Shown in pieces: positions 1 to 10,204 of a stretch of DNA of 34,783 nt. Each line of letters opens with the position of its first letter. The first letter of the stretch is position 1. The notes beneath the pieces were generated by a model, which was given only the letters and a program-made list of their open reading frames with translations, searched no databases and was not told the origin of the DNA. The position numbers and the translations under genes were made by a program. This DNA is from a virus. The stretch covers positions 1 through 34,783 of IMG/VR virus record IMGVR_UViG_3300035204_001080. The stretch is one strand, 5' to 3'.

Positions 1-3000
1 GCTTGACGGGCGGCGCGAATCTCCTTGCTGGTGATCTCAACGAGACCCTCACCAAGCTCCTTCATCTCCCAGCCGGTCTGCTTGGCTGCCGCGGGCGCTG
101 CGTCTGCGCGCTGGAACAGTGTCTGAGAAGTACCCACACGCTTCTTCACATCGGGTGTTATCTCGACGACGTTGAACGACTTACCCAGCATGCCGTGTGT
201 GGCGAAAGACTGCTCAGGGAACAAGTCTTGAGTCCGAATCTTCTTAATGGGAGCCTTCGTGTGCTTTTTAATGACGCTGGGGAGAATCTTGTCGTAGAAC
301 TCCCTCGCCGACTCAAGCGGCATTTGGGCTGCACGATGCGCACCTATACCACTCGTAAACACCACATCATCGAAGCCCTCGTCTGCTGCCATCCGCATGA
401 TGCGCTTGACTGCGAGACCTGCCCACGCCTTGGTGTCCTTGAAGGGGCCGTCGGGTACTCGACCACGAATCACTCGCTCATGAACAGCGCGCGTAAACAC
501 ATCGTCGGGCTGAACCCTAGAGCTATGCGCCCAAGAGAAGCCACGGGCAACGCTGCCGTCCTTGGCCGTCTCTGACGCGGCGCGAATCTGGAGGCCGTGC
601 TGATCGGCGGCGTTAATCACGTTGCGTTGCAATCGACTGAGTGCCGTGCGCCCATACTCGTCTACGGGATCAGCCTTGCTGAGAGCGTCGTGCCACTGGC
701 GGTATGCGCGAAAAGCATGCCTGTCTACCTCTGACATCTCATCGAAGAGACCCTTCCACTGATCCACTGGGTAGTCATACAAGTCGAGTTGTATTCTATT
801 GCCCCGATTGATCTCGTCGGTACGTGGGTTTGCCTGACGCCACTCCCACATCCGGGTACGCTCAGCGTCAAACGCACGCATCGCTTCATCGAATGAAGCT
901 GTCGCCTCGTCGACACTCTCATCGAGATAGCCCTGTGCGCGACCTACCTGGTGCCAATCAGACTGAATCTCCTCAACGAAGAAGACGCGTCTGCCGTCGG
1001 CCGTCTGCCGTATTTTAACTCGGAAGTGGACAACAACGTTCTCCTCACCCGGCCAGTGGTCGTGCGTGAAGTTTATCTTCTTACGAAGATCACGCTGTGC
1101 CGCGAGTATGCCTTCTCGTTGATTTAGGAGAAAGCTGTCGAGTACGGTTCCGTCTGGGGCAGTCGAACGCCAGTTACCTGGAGCCGTCTCTTCGATTCGA
1201 TAACCAGCCGCAATCGGATCGACCGGCTTAGGTAGTAGCTGAATCAGTATTTCTCGATAATCGTCGCCGCCTGGAAGAGTAAGATCCTCGTGGTGCACGG
1301 ACCTGATACTGGCAGCCTCTTCGGCCTCACGAAGTTCCTCTCGTGCACGCAACCAGGCCCTACCGGACTCAGCCTCCAAGATACGAGAGACCGATGAAAT
1401 ATCGCGTGCCGGTCTACGTACTGCCTCAATCGCCTGCCACTCCGAAAGTTGACCTGCTCGATGGCTCGCTAGCACGAATGGCTCAAGTATCTCTGCCAGC
1501 TTTGTGTAATCCTCACCTGTCAGGCGAGAGCCAGCCCTTAGGTGCCCATAAAGATCTATCTCCTCCAGAAACGGGCGAATCGCCTCCGCCATTACAGGCT
1601 CGTCTTCAACCCAGGATTCGTGCAGGTACCGAAGCTCGTGAGCCACGTCTTCTTTGCGCGCCTCCAGCCAGTCTTCTGGATTAGCCAGGAATGCGTGTCG
1701 ATCCGCCGGTGCCGTGTCAGTCCTCGCGAGGGCGGAGATGACTCCTGATCTTAGCTGGTCCATAGAGTCATGAAGCCGCTGCACGTTCTCTGGAACCTGA
1801 TTGCTGATAGTCTCTTCAATCACGACACGATTGTTTGTCAGGTGAGCCAAGACCTCGTCACGGGTGACGCTCTTCTTGCCTTGAGCCGCCGCGTCATCGA
1901 GGAACTCTTGTACGTTCGTCCACTTGATCTCTTCTGCCTTGGCACCCTTACCAGCGAGAAAGCGAACCACGTCACCGACAGCCATCTTCTTCGGCATCGT
2001 CTCCACAATCTGCTCAAGCCGACTGTAGAAGAGGGGGTCCTTGCCATCAATCGCTTGCAGCAGGATGTCCGAGCTCCGGGCCGCAGCACGAATATGCTCA
2101 GGGCGAGTAGCGATTGAATCCATGACACCGCGCTGAGCCAGACTATCCATCAGCTCCGCAAAAGCTCGATTGGCGGTGCGTTGATTCCTGGTGTCCCAAA
2201 TCAATCGATCTCTAAACGACTTCGTTGTGAGATCCATCAGCGATAGAGTCTGCCCCTCTTCCGCCTCATCAATGACCTTCTTGGCGTGCTTAATCGCACC
2301 CTTGACTATGGCTCTCAATCGATCTGCCGACTCCTTGTCGGGGAGGAGCATCACGTGCTTCTTCGCCGCTTGATGCAGTGTGCGCAAGAACGCTTGTGGA
2401 TCGTGAACAACCGTACCCGCGAAATCAATCGCCCGGCGCAACGGACCTTCCTCAAACGCGCGTGTCGCATCATCGATGAAGGCCTCAACCGCGTCTTCGG
2501 CGGCCTTGAGTCGCGTCTTCGCAGTCGCCACTCTCTCACGTGCCTTCAGAAGTTTCGGAGAGTCAACCTTCTTCCTCTTGGGCGAGGCCTTCTCAGCTGC
2601 CTCAAGTGCGTTCGCCTTTCGGTCAACCTTTGCGCCTGCCCGGCCAGCCTTGCCTCGGGCAGATCGGAGTGCCTTCTCGGCAACGTCTCTTGCGTCAACT
2701 GCGTCTCGAACAGCCGCGCGCGCCGCATCCAATGTATCGGGCGTTGCAGGGGTAGTCGGTGCCGCCTCAACGACTTCCTCTACACCACGTCTGACACGAG
2801 TAAGCTCAGTCCGAGCAGCCTTCACGACGCCTGAGGCTTCGTTGCGTGCTGTAGTCGCAGCGGCAAATGCCTCATCGGCTACCCGCTTCGCCTCTACCGC
2901 CTCATCAAGCTCCTTCTGTGCCGCAACAACCCGACGCGTCGCCGGTGTCTCAGCTGCCTTCTTGGCCTCGGCCTGCAGCTTCGCGAGCTTGTTCTCTGCC

Positions 3001-5564
3001 TTCTTTACCGCCGTCTTAGCCAACTTGACTTCACGTAGGAGCTCAGCAGGAATCTCAATGTCAGGAGGATCCTCTGGCGGACCACCAAACAACTTCGCGA
3101 AGAGTGCTTCCTTGTCCTTGAACGCTTCCTTGGGGAACGTCTCAGTAAACCAGTCTTCCGCCGGCCGACCTGTTTGACGCGCCCAGCTATTAGCGCGCAG
3201 ATCCAATATGCGTGCGGCGAGTGTTGCCTGCTTGTCGTTGAACTTAAACGCCTTCTTGATCTGCTTGCGATATCGACGAGCTATCGATGAAAGCTCCCTG
3301 AACTCCTCGAACTTACTGGCCGCCTTCAGAATCAATGGATCTGCCTTCATGAGAGCTCGATCAGCAACGCGCTCTCGAACGAATACCAGGGCAGCCACTC
3401 GCGTCTCTGTGTTCGCTCGCACCGACGACACAGCGCTGGCCAGCATGTTCCTCAGACGATCAGGGCGATCAATCTCGCGGACCTGGATATTGCCGGCAAC
3501 CTTCGTGGTGGTCTCAAGTACATCAGACAAGTCATCAGCCATCTTGCTGACAGTCTTCTCGTCCAAGCCCTTAGTCACAGCCTTGAAGCGGGACACGACA
3601 TCGTCAATCCACCCCGATGGATCGTTCAGCAGCTTGGGTACATTGCGGGTGTCATCCAAGTAGTCGTGAAGGTTCAGCCACGCCTTGAGCTTGTCGGGGT
3701 GCTCAGTCAGGGCGGTGCGGTTCAGCTTCTGCTTCTTGAGCAACTTGTGCACAGACTTACGAACAGGCGCGACCGCCTTCCCAAGCACATCCTTCGTGTG
3801 ACGGAATCGCCCTGCTTGGACATCGTCAATGATGTGTATGAGGTTGTCGATAATCCGGCTGCTGTCGTAGTACTCCGGGTACGGGATAACCGAGGCACCC
3901 TCTTGCTGAAGTCGAAACTTGCGACGACGCGCAGCGGGGTGAATCCCCTCTTCGCGGTAGCCAAACGAGCCGCCAAGTGCCTCGTGAATAGGGCGACTGC
4001 CCTGCGGTGTGATCTCGGGTATGAGCTCAGCTTGTCGGTGATAGATAAGCGAATCAGTCGAGTCGACCTGATCCATCACGCCTGGACCTGACTTCCGCGC
4101 GCCCGCCTCTGCGACCTCTGCTTGACGAGATACTGCCGCCGCCTCTTCCAGGTGTGTCTTGGCTGCATCCAAGTCACCGCGACGAAGAGCCTCCTCTGCC
4201 TCACCCAGAATAGACTCAGCAGCAGTACGACCCTTTGCTGCGTCTGCCATCAACGGCACTGTTTGGCGGGCCACGTCCTTGAAGTGCTTGACATTTTTGA
4301 GTGCGGCGGCCACTCGCTTAGTGACCTTTGCGGCACCACCAACACCAAACATCAAGTCAGGTGTGAGAAGCGTAGCAGCGAGACCTGCAGTACCAAGACC
4401 AAAAGCAGCCAGGCTACTCTCACGCGCAATGTCTGTCGAGAGAGCTGCGTCTATGAACAGCTGACGACGCTCGATACCCTCAAGCGCACCCTCGCTGAAC
4501 TTGTCCATGATGTCGCGTTGATCATCTTCACCAAGCTCAATCAAACCCCCAGCTACCGCCGACTGGACTGCATCTGACATCTCGAAGATGTGCCACGTCG
4601 GATTCGTCAGCTTGAAGACGGGCTCACCGCGAGCGTCCACGCCCACGAGCTCAACACGGACTCGACTGGCACGATCCCATGCCTTCTCAAGCCACGGGTC
4701 GTCTGACTTGCTCACACGCTGATCGGGGAAGATCTTCTCCCAGGAAATGAGTGACGGTGAGATCCACTTCCCTGTCGTCTTCATCAACGCGACTTCACGA
4801 AACGCGCGCCGCCGACTCTGCTGGTAAATCTGGTCGTACTGAGGATCAAACTCATCAATCCCGAGTCGGCCTGCTTGCTTCTCGGTGTAGTACGCCGCCA
4901 TCGGGTCAACGTACTTCTCCATCCCACTCTCGAGGATGATGTTTCGTCCCCACTTCTCCACGAGCTCAGCCCGCATACGACCGTCTTCTGTGCTGTCATC
5001 CAGAAGATCCCGCGTCGTGTGCATGACCGACTCGAACTCTTTCTGCCCCGGCTGAACAACAGCTGCCTCGCCGCCCAGGTCCTCGTCGGGACTGTAGACT
5101 CGGAGCGCAGTGCCTGCCTTGGCGACCTTACGAACAAGCTCTTCAGGGATGATGCCAGTGGCCTCAACCTCTCGACCCTCTCCTCGTATAGCTCTCGACA
5201 GTCCCTGCTGAGCGATTTGCTCCCCACGAACCTGGACCTTTCGAGTCTCTGGCTCGAGTACCGCAGGCGCGCGCTGAGCCTTCAGCTCTGCAACCACATC
5301 CTCGGTAAACCTACCCTTTCGGCCAATCTCGCCGACCAGGTAATCGAGGTCGAGATTCTGGGCCTTAGCCGCCGACTGAAACTGATCAGGAGTAATACCG
5401 AGTTTCCGTGTATGTCGCCGAACAACTTCATTTAGAGACGGAAACTGAGTCTCGACATCACGCCCGCTATCAAGCACCAACGCACGCTTCGACTCAATCA
5501 CACTACCAAGCTCAGGTAGCTTTAGGTCAATGCCAACAGGATCGAACTCTGGCGTCTCTGCCAT
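1..5564 (-). CDS. Large polyvalent protein, internal virion/ejection protein candidate (partial, C-terminus outside window)
   Basis: One reading frame stays open from the ATG at 5564 to the left edge, giving at least 1,854 residues with no stop. Residues about 1420-1780 carry the conserved block known from phage large polyvalent proteins: LPGGDDYREIL (about 1425), VEEIQSDWHQ (about 1530), PDGPFKDTKAWAGLAVKR (about 1710) and EFYDKILPSVIKK (about 1755). A hydrophobic, Gly/Ala-rich stretch lies near residues 380-410. A long Lys/Ala/Glu coiled coil spans about 835-1030. GGAGAG lies about 9 nt before the start and overlaps the stop of the gene upstream. Being last and largest after smaller internal-protein genes, it sits where T7 gp16 does, so I infer that it is packaged and ejected with DNA. 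The domain family is recognised; the biochemical activity is not known from sequence. A papain, transglycosylase or other catalytic domain was not visible in the part present. Confidence 0.85.
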   Translation of the reverse strand, partial: MAETPEFDPVGIDLKLPELGSVIESKRALVLDSGRDVETQFPSLNEVVRRHTRKLGITPDQFQSAAKAQNLDLDYLVGEIGRKGRFTEDVVAELKAQRAPAVLEPETRKVQVRGEQIAQQGLSRAIRGEGREVEATGIIPEELVRKVAKAGTALRVYSPDEDLGGEAAVVQPGQKEFESVMHTTRDLLDDSTEDGRMRAELVEKWGRNIILESGMEKYVDPMAAYYTEKQAGRLGIDEFDPQYDQIYQQSRRRAFREVALMKTTGKWISPSLISWEKIFPDQRVSKSDDPWLEKAWDRASRVRVELVGVDARGEPVFKLTNPTWHIFEMSDAVQSAVAGGLIELGEDDQRDIMDKFSEGALEGIERRQLFIDAALSTDIARESSLAAFGLGTAGLAATLLTPDLMFGVGGAAKVTKRVAAALKNVKHFKDVARQTVPLMADAAKGRTAAESILGEAEEALRRGDLDAAKTHLEEAAAVSRQAEVAEAGARKSGPGVMDQVDSTDSLIYHRQAELIPEITPQGSRPIHEALGGSFGYREEGIHPAARRRKFRLQQEGASVIPYPEYYDSSRIIDNLIHIIDDVQAGRFRHTKDVLGKAVAPVRKSVHKLLKKQKLNRTALTEHPDKLKAWLNLHDYLDDTRNVPKLLNDPSGWIDDVVSRFKAVTKGLDEKTVSKMADDLSDVLETTTKVAGNIQVREIDRPDRLRNMLASAVSSVRANTETRVAALVFVRERVADRALMKADPLILKAASKFEEFRELSSIARRYRKQIKKAFKFNDKQATLAARILDLRANSWARQTGRPAEDWFTETFPKEAFKDKEALFAKLFGGPPEDPPDIEIPAELLREVKLAKTAVKKAENKLAKLQAEAKKAAETPATRRVVAAQKELDEAVEAKRVADEAFAAATTARNEASGVVKAARTELTRVRRGVEEVVEAAPTTPATPDTLDAARAAVRDAVDARDVAEKALRSARGKAGRAGAKVDRKANALEAAEKASPKRKKVDSPKLLKARERVATAKTRLKAAEDAVEAFIDDATRAFEEGPLRRAIDFAGTVVHDPQAFLRTLHQAAKKHVMLLPDKESADRLRAIVKGAIKHAKKVIDEAEEGQTLSLMDLTTKSFRDRLIWDTRNQRTANRAFAELMDSLAQRGVMDSIATRPEHIRAAARSSDILLQAIDGKDPLFYSRLEQIVETMPKKMAVGDVVRFLAGKGAKAEEIKWTNVQEFLDDAAAQGKKSVTRDEVLAHLTNNRVVIEETISNQVPENVQRLHDSMDQLRSGVISALARTDTAPADRHAFLANPEDWLEARKEDVAHELRYLHESWVEDEPVMAEAIRPFLEEIDLYGHLRAGSRLTGEDYTKLAEILEPFVLASHRAGQLSEWQAIEAVRRPARDISSVSRILEAESGRAWLRAREELREAEEAASIRSVHHEDLTLPGGDDYREILIQLLPKPVDPIAAGYRIEETAPGNWRSTAPDGTVLDSFLLNQREGILAAQRDLRKKINFTHDHWPGEENVVVHFRVKIRQTADGRRVFFVEEIQSDWHQVGRAQGYLDESVDEATASFDEAMRAFDAERTRMWEWRQANPRTDEINRGNRIQLDLYDYPVDQWKGLFDEMSEVDRHAFRAYRQWHDALSKADPVDEYGRTALSRLQRNVINAADQHGLQIRAASETAKDGSVARGFSWAHSSRVQPDDVFTRAVHERVIRGRVPDGPFKDTKAWAGLAVKRIMRMAADEGFDDVVFTSGIGAHRAAQMPLESAREFYDKILPSVIKKHTKAPIKKIRTQDLFPEQSFATHGMLGKSFNVVEITPDVKKRVGTSQTLFQRADAAPAAAKQTGWEMKELGEGLVEITSKEIRAARQ

Positions 5565-5570
5565 GGCGCA

Positions 5571-6953
5571 CTACTCTCCGCGTTCTTCCAAGACGTTCTC
5601 CATGTAACCCGCGGCTCTCTTGGCTTGCTCAAGCTGTGATGTTTCCTCCGCTTCTTGTCGACGGAGCTCAGCCATCCTGCCCATAAGCACATCGCGGGTT
5701 CGCCTCTGCTCCGGTCGCCGTGCGCTCATCTCGTGTGCACCAAGAGCAGTCTCCAGTTTACGTAGCTGGGGGCGTATCTTCTGCATCTCGACTCTGCGCG
5801 CCTCACGCCTATCTTCCAACACATCAATGCCTCGCGCCTCTTCACCTTCGCCACGCTCGTATAGACGGGACAAAGCATCTCTTGTCGCCCCCGCGCGAGT
5901 GAGCCCCTCAATAACGCCCGGCTCTGCTGGATGGCGTTCCGTACGGGCAAGCTCAGCTTGGTACTGCACGCCTTCTGGCGGCTTAGGTGCAAAGAGATAG
6001 CCCGCCGGCGCGCGCTTCTCTTCTTGTGCCATAGCAGCCAATGCGGGCACAAATGCACTTGGGTGAAGTGGTGATGCGGATCGAAGTGGATCCAAGCGAT
6101 GGCGTTGATACCCCTCTCCCACAGGCGCGGGTGCTCGTGGCGCTACCTCTGCGTCTGGTCGCTTAGCCCCAGCGGCCTCAAGTGCCGCTCGATTCTCTTC
6201 TATCGCTACTGATAGCTCACGCAGCTTCTCGCGACGCTCATTCGTACCTGCGATGAGAGACGCCTGGTCTGCTGAGAGGGTTTCACCTTCTCGGGCTGCA
6301 ATGCGCGCTTCCTCAGCTCTCACATTTGCTTCGAGAAGTTCCCCTTGATCATCAAGTAGATCGACGCGGTCAGTGAGCAAATCAACCTGCCGATCTGCAA
6401 GCGTCTGCTTACCAGAAGGCGCAACGTCAACATCAGCCGCTGTAACAGCTTCACCGGCAGCTGCGATATCACCACTTTCTTGTGCGGATTGAATCGCTTT
6501 TAGAACCGGGGGCCGGGCACTCTTCAGGGCAGTATTGAACTCTCTCTCAGCGTTCTGTGCCCAGTCTGGGTAAGCCAGGTCGGGTCGCTTATGCTCCCGA
6601 ACAATCTTATCGTACGTCCGCGCATAGCCGAGGTTGGCCATGTGCCAAGCGACATTGGCGTACTCACGCTGGAGACTTCCTTCCGGCGCAGCTTCATAGT
6701 CTTGCGCGGCCTTGTCCAACGCTTCCTGGGCCTTCGTTTGAAGCGCCCTTAGCAGATCTTCGGCTTTGGTCTCTGGTCGCGGAGTTTCCTGGTTGTCATC
6801 GTCGTCATCGTCGTCATCATCAGCAGCAACGTCAGCAGCAACGTCCGCGCGCGTGTCGTCGTCGTCAACATCAACACTTGAGACACGACGGGCTGTTTTC
6901 CCAACAGATCCGCCGGCTATGATCGCCGATACCCCTTTTGCAAAGCCGGCCAT
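5571..6953 (-). CDS. Acidic, coiled-coil virion-associated protein (unknown function)
   Basis: The protein has 460 residues. The N-terminus (MAGFAKGVSAIIAGG) is small and mildly hydrophobic. It is followed by a strongly acidic tract around residues 25-55 with nine consecutive Asp, then long Ala/Glu/Arg-rich helical stretches typical of coiled coils (about 60-260 and 350-455). No catalytic motif is seen. Start and upstream stop share a base (TAATG at 6951-6955), so translation is coupled to the 813-aa gene, and the giant polyvalent gene follows after 6 bp. Position inside the internal-protein block suggests a minor virion or ejected protein; this is inference from neighbours only. Confidence 0.7.
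   Translation of the reverse strand: MAGFAKGVSAIIAGGSVGKTARRVSSVDVDDDDTRADVAADVAADDDDDDDDDNQETPRPETKAEDLLRALQTKAQEALDKAAQDYEAAPEGSLQREYANVAWHMANLGYARTYDKIVREHKRPDLAYPDWAQNAEREFNTALKSARPPVLKAIQSAQESGDIAAAGEAVTAADVDVAPSGKQTLADRQVDLLTDRVDLLDDQGELLEANVRAEEARIAAREGETLSADQASLIAGTNERREKLRELSVAIEENRAALEAAGAKRPDAEVAPRAPAPVGEGYQRHRLDPLRSASPLHPSAFVPALAAMAQEEKRAPAGYLFAPKPPEGVQYQAELARTERHPAEPGVIEGLTRAGATRDALSRLYERGEGEEARGIDVLEDRREARRVEMQKIRPQLRKLETALGAHEMSARRPEQRRTRDVLMGRMAELRRQEAEETSQLEQAKRAAGYMENVLEERGE
6795..6845. repeat. Triplet microsatellite plus 12-bp tandem duplication inside the 460-aa gene
   Basis: Nine GTC/ATC triplets (6795-6821) encode nine consecutive Asp on the minus strand. They are followed by two identical 12-bp copies of AGCAGCAACGTC (6822-6833 and 6834-6845) encoding the repeated DVAA. 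Such in-frame triplet arrays are prone to slippage, so length variation between relatives would be expected. Confidence 0.85.
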
Positions 6954-9394
6954 TATTGGTCACCCGCCGCGGCTTCTACAGGACCTCTCAGTCCCCGCCG
7001 CCTTTTTTCAACTATGCTCTGGAGCAACTGCGCCTCCCGCAGGTCCAGATCTGCTGCTACTCCCTGCTCCTTGGCTGCTGCGAGCTTTCGATTCAAGTTC
7101 TCTTCCACCAGAGCTTCAAGCGCGGGATTCGCCAGATTGAGCTTAGGTAGCTTCTCGATTCGCGCGGCTGTGCCCGGATCTACTGGAGGCAGCGGTGCCG
7201 CCTCGTCTGGCGGTTCTTCATCAACAACAGCCTGAGGCGGCGTCAAAGACAAAGGTGCGCCGGGGGCGGGGCGCACAACCCCTGCTGGCAGCTGAGCCCC
7301 TGCTGGCTCTCTTGGGGGTAGAGTCTCGGGCAATGCCTCGACAGGATCTTCGTCATCCTCGAACAACTCCGCAGGCCTCCGAAACGTGACACCTGCCGTC
7401 TCAGTGATCTCACCGGGGGAGAACTCACCGGGTGGATCGTCTGCAATCTCAAGTCCCAAGTCCTTTGGCGTAAGACTCTTACCCAACTGAGCGGGTAGAC
7501 CCCTCAGCAACGCATTGTCTGCCTCAGCCGCCACCCGCTGATCCTTGTCTTCAATATCCAACGCATCCTGCTCAAGAATCAGCTGGTCGGCACTAAACGG
7601 CTTCCCCAGGTCCTCGGCTGTCAGGTAACGAGCCCCGTCCTCGGTGCGGATAGCTATCGGCTCACGATCAGCCTTGAGCGCGAGGCCGTGGTCTGCGTCA
7701 TCTGACTTAATCTCGGCGACCTGGAACTTACCGCGCTGCAGTTGCCTGGGATCAACCTTGTAGACCTTCTTGCCGTGTACGATGAAGTACCGCGCATTAT
7801 CTCCCTCACCGACGGCTCGTGCTGAGGGCTGAGCCATCGCACGCTTACGCTGTTCCCCTTCGCGAATCGCCTGATACGTCGCTGGGTCCAGGTATCCTTG
7901 GGGACCGACGACGTACTTCTCACCCTCTCGTGCCAAGTCCTCAAGAGGAGCCTCGAGCTCAGTCGCAGTAGCCACAGCCTCCCGAACCTCAGGCTCTTTT
8001 CGCGCCGCCCGACGAGCCAGTCGTCGCTGGCGCAGGCCCACCTTCTGCGGACCCTCTTTGACGATACGAACCTCACCCTGAATCTCATCTGGGCGCAGGA
8101 TGCGGATACCGTCCTTGGTGTTGACTCGAATCGCTCCATACGGGTCAGTGGCATGCCGACGCATGCGCTCACCCGACAACTTCGTCCCGTCTTCCAGCTT
8201 GACACTAATGAACTCATCCGTGCCGACACGTCGAAACGGGCCATAGTTGAACTTCTGTCGCTTGGACTGCCGGTAGTACAGCCTCATAGCGGCAATATCA
8301 TCACCACCCGGCGTGTACTGCCACGTGCCATCAGGGCGCTTCTTCGCCTCGCCCAACGACTCAAAACCATGATCCTCGGCCCAAGCCTGGAACTCTGGGT
8401 CGCCAATCATCTGAGCGCGCTTGTTCATATCAGCGCCCTTGGGCATACCCGGCCCGAGCATTTTAAGAGCCTCCTGGTAAGCGCGACTGCGCGCCATCGA
8501 CTCACCAATCTGAGACTGCACCTCTTCCATGTCGCCGATGTTGTACTGCTGCTTCGTTAGCAGGAAGTACTTCTCCATCGACTCCTTGTACTGCTCGACT
8601 GCTTCGCGTGCTGCTGTGTCATTGCCTTTGTTCAACAGCGACTCTGCCTGCTCTTTAAAGCTATTGGCCTTCTGGAGCTCAGCCTCTCCGTCAGCCGTCT
8701 GACGAACGAACAACTCTTGCCGCTCATTGTACTCATTCATCCGGTCGATGATCGCTTGACCGGTCACAGTCACGGCTTCGCCAGTCGTTGGATCGTCATA
8801 CCGAACAGGCTGAATCCCTGTAAGCTGTGCGCCTGCTTGAGTAAGTATCGCCTTGCCATCCGTGTCGAACTTGATGTACTCCCCTTGTGGGTCAGCGACG
8901 TCAACGACGGCTCGATATGTCTTTAGGAACTTTGGGTCATTGCGATCAAAGCGCATCCCAGGTGCCGTCAAACGAGTATGAAGCGGTCCCATGACAGTTG
9001 CGAACTGACCGCGATTACCGGTCAGACCCGTGGCGAGCCCTGAAGTCCGCCTCCGATTCTCTGCTTCTTGAACTACCTGGTCGTACTGCGCGGCATACTT
9101 GAGCGCGTAGTCCGCCTTAGACTTGACGGCTTGCTTCTCCAGCTCTGTTGCTGACTGGAGCACCTGACGTAGATTACGTCCCTTTGTCTCTACCAGCTTC
9201 GCCTTGAAGTCTTGGATGTTCTTGTTGAGCGCCAGCTGGCCTTTCAATATGCCCAGGTCACGACGAGCACTGACGCTATGCGCATTGTTCTCAAGATCCC
9301 TGAGAATCTTGATCGCCTCGATTCGGTACTTGAGCTGCTCCGCCATAGAGAGCGACTTGAGAACACCTTCAGCTTCACGATAAGACGAGCCCAT
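6953..9394 (-). CDS. Internal virion protein candidate (T7 gp15-like by position and size)
   Basis: The protein has 813 residues. The first 330 are largely helical with charged heptad-like stretches. A mixed region follows at about 390-470 (motifs YYRQSKRQKFNYGPFRR and YGAIRVNTKDGIRILRPDEI), and the C-terminal third is acidic and Pro-rich. No enzyme motif is visible. It is coupled to both neighbours: its ATG shares a base with the stop of the 259-aa gene (TAATG at 9392-9396), and its stop does the same with the next gene. Its size is close to T7 gp15 (747 aa), and it lies between a small membrane-type protein and the giant protein, the same order as T7 14-15-16. I infer a DNA-ejection channel component; sequence similarity itself was not tested. 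Confidence 0.6.
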   Translation of the reverse strand: MGSSYREAEGVLKSLSMAEQLKYRIEAIKILRDLENNAHSVSARRDLGILKGQLALNKNIQDFKAKLVETKGRNLRQVLQSATELEKQAVKSKADYALKYAAQYDQVVQEAENRRRTSGLATGLTGNRGQFATVMGPLHTRLTAPGMRFDRNDPKFLKTYRAVVDVADPQGEYIKFDTDGKAILTQAGAQLTGIQPVRYDDPTTGEAVTVTGQAIIDRMNEYNERQELFVRQTADGEAELQKANSFKEQAESLLNKGNDTAAREAVEQYKESMEKYFLLTKQQYNIGDMEEVQSQIGESMARSRAYQEALKMLGPGMPKGADMNKRAQMIGDPEFQAWAEDHGFESLGEAKKRPDGTWQYTPGGDDIAAMRLYYRQSKRQKFNYGPFRRVGTDEFISVKLEDGTKLSGERMRRHATDPYGAIRVNTKDGIRILRPDEIQGEVRIVKEGPQKVGLRQRRLARRAARKEPEVREAVATATELEAPLEDLAREGEKYVVGPQGYLDPATYQAIREGEQRKRAMAQPSARAVGEGDNARYFIVHGKKVYKVDPRQLQRGKFQVAEIKSDDADHGLALKADREPIAIRTEDGARYLTAEDLGKPFSADQLILEQDALDIEDKDQRVAAEADNALLRGLPAQLGKSLTPKDLGLEIADDPPGEFSPGEITETAGVTFRRPAELFEDDEDPVEALPETLPPREPAGAQLPAGVVRPAPGAPLSLTPPQAVVDEEPPDEAAPLPPVDPGTAARIEKLPKLNLANPALEALVEENLNRKLAAAKEQGVAADLDLREAQLLQSIVEKRRRGLRGPVEAAAGDQ

Positions 9395-10173
9395 TAGCTA
9401 CCACTCCCGCCAGGCACCCTTGAGGCAAAAACTTCAGCGGCCTGAACTTCAGGTGCCACATAGCCCTGGTATGCGCCTTGTTGCACAGCGAGCTGTGATA
9501 CACTTGCACCAGCTTCACCGACGCCCCCAAGCGCACCACTCCAGATATCAGACTTGGCTCCACCCTTCGCTTGTGCCAGCTGAGCTTGCTGAGCCAGAGC
9601 ACTCCCCATCGCCTGCTGAGCGGCTGCCTTCTCACCGAGCGCCTGAGCTGCTGCTGCTTGCTCAATCTGACCAGCTCCTGCCGCAACCGTACTTGCCCTG
9701 CCGCCTTCGATAATATCTCTTAGCGCCGCTTGAGCTCGACCAGACCGCGCTACGCCGCCCTGGGCTGCGATGTCACGTCGCGCCTGCTCTCTTGCTTGCG
9801 CAGTCGAGCCTTCATGCGCCCGGATGATTTCTCCCAGCTGAGCACGCTTAGTCGCCTCTGCCGGACCAAACTCACCGCGCTCCAGCTGCTCACCAGCACG
9901 CCGACCAAGTCGCTGCTGCTGTTGGTAGAGAGCGCCCTCTTCAAACTCTTTGAGACCCTTGAGCCGTGCCCCAGCACCAGCAGCCTTGCCAATACCACCA
10001 AGCAACTTGCCCCCGGCGTAGACAGCCATCAAGGTGCCCAGCGTGATTGGATCAATGGCGAGTGCAAACCCATCGGCCGTTCCGCCGTAGAGCCAACACA
10101 CGGCCAGAGCGACAAGAAACACGAATACGCGTGCTGGTGTGGCCCAGGGGAAGAGCGCATCACGCAAGGTCAT
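9394..10173 (-). CDS. Small internal virion / ejection protein with N-terminal membrane segments (T7 gp14-like)
   Basis: The protein has 259 residues. Residues about 12-30 (ARVFVFLVALAVCWLYGG) form a clear hydrophobic segment, and a second Gly/Ala-rich hydrophobic stretch lies at about 38-65. The rest is an Ala/Gln/Arg-rich helix (about 75-210), as in the internal virion proteins that open the ejection conduit in podoviruses. The start is ATG at 10173 with GGAGG 6 nt upstream. It is the first of four coupled genes running to the left edge. The role in membrane passage of DNA is inferred from composition and gene order. Confidence 0.65.
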   Translation of the reverse strand: MTLRDALFPWATPARVFVFLVALAVCWLYGGTADGFALAIDPITLGTLMAVYAGGKLLGGIGKAAGAGARLKGLKEFEEGALYQQQQRLGRRAGEQLERGEFGPAEATKRAQLGEIIRAHEGSTAQAREQARRDIAAQGGVARSGRAQAALRDIIEGGRASTVAAGAGQIEQAAAAQALGEKAAAQQAMGSALAQQAQLAQAKGGAKSDIWSGALGGVGEAGASVSQLAVQQGAYQGYVAPEVQAAEVFASRVPGGSGS

Positions 10174-10204
10174 GGGAAGCCTCCGTGTCGAGTATATCGT
10201 GTCG

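Noticed and set aside
2476-3177. 233-aa rightward Ser/Ala-rich frame
   Set aside because: It is the antisense shadow of the Lys/Ala/Glu coiled coil of the giant leftward protein.
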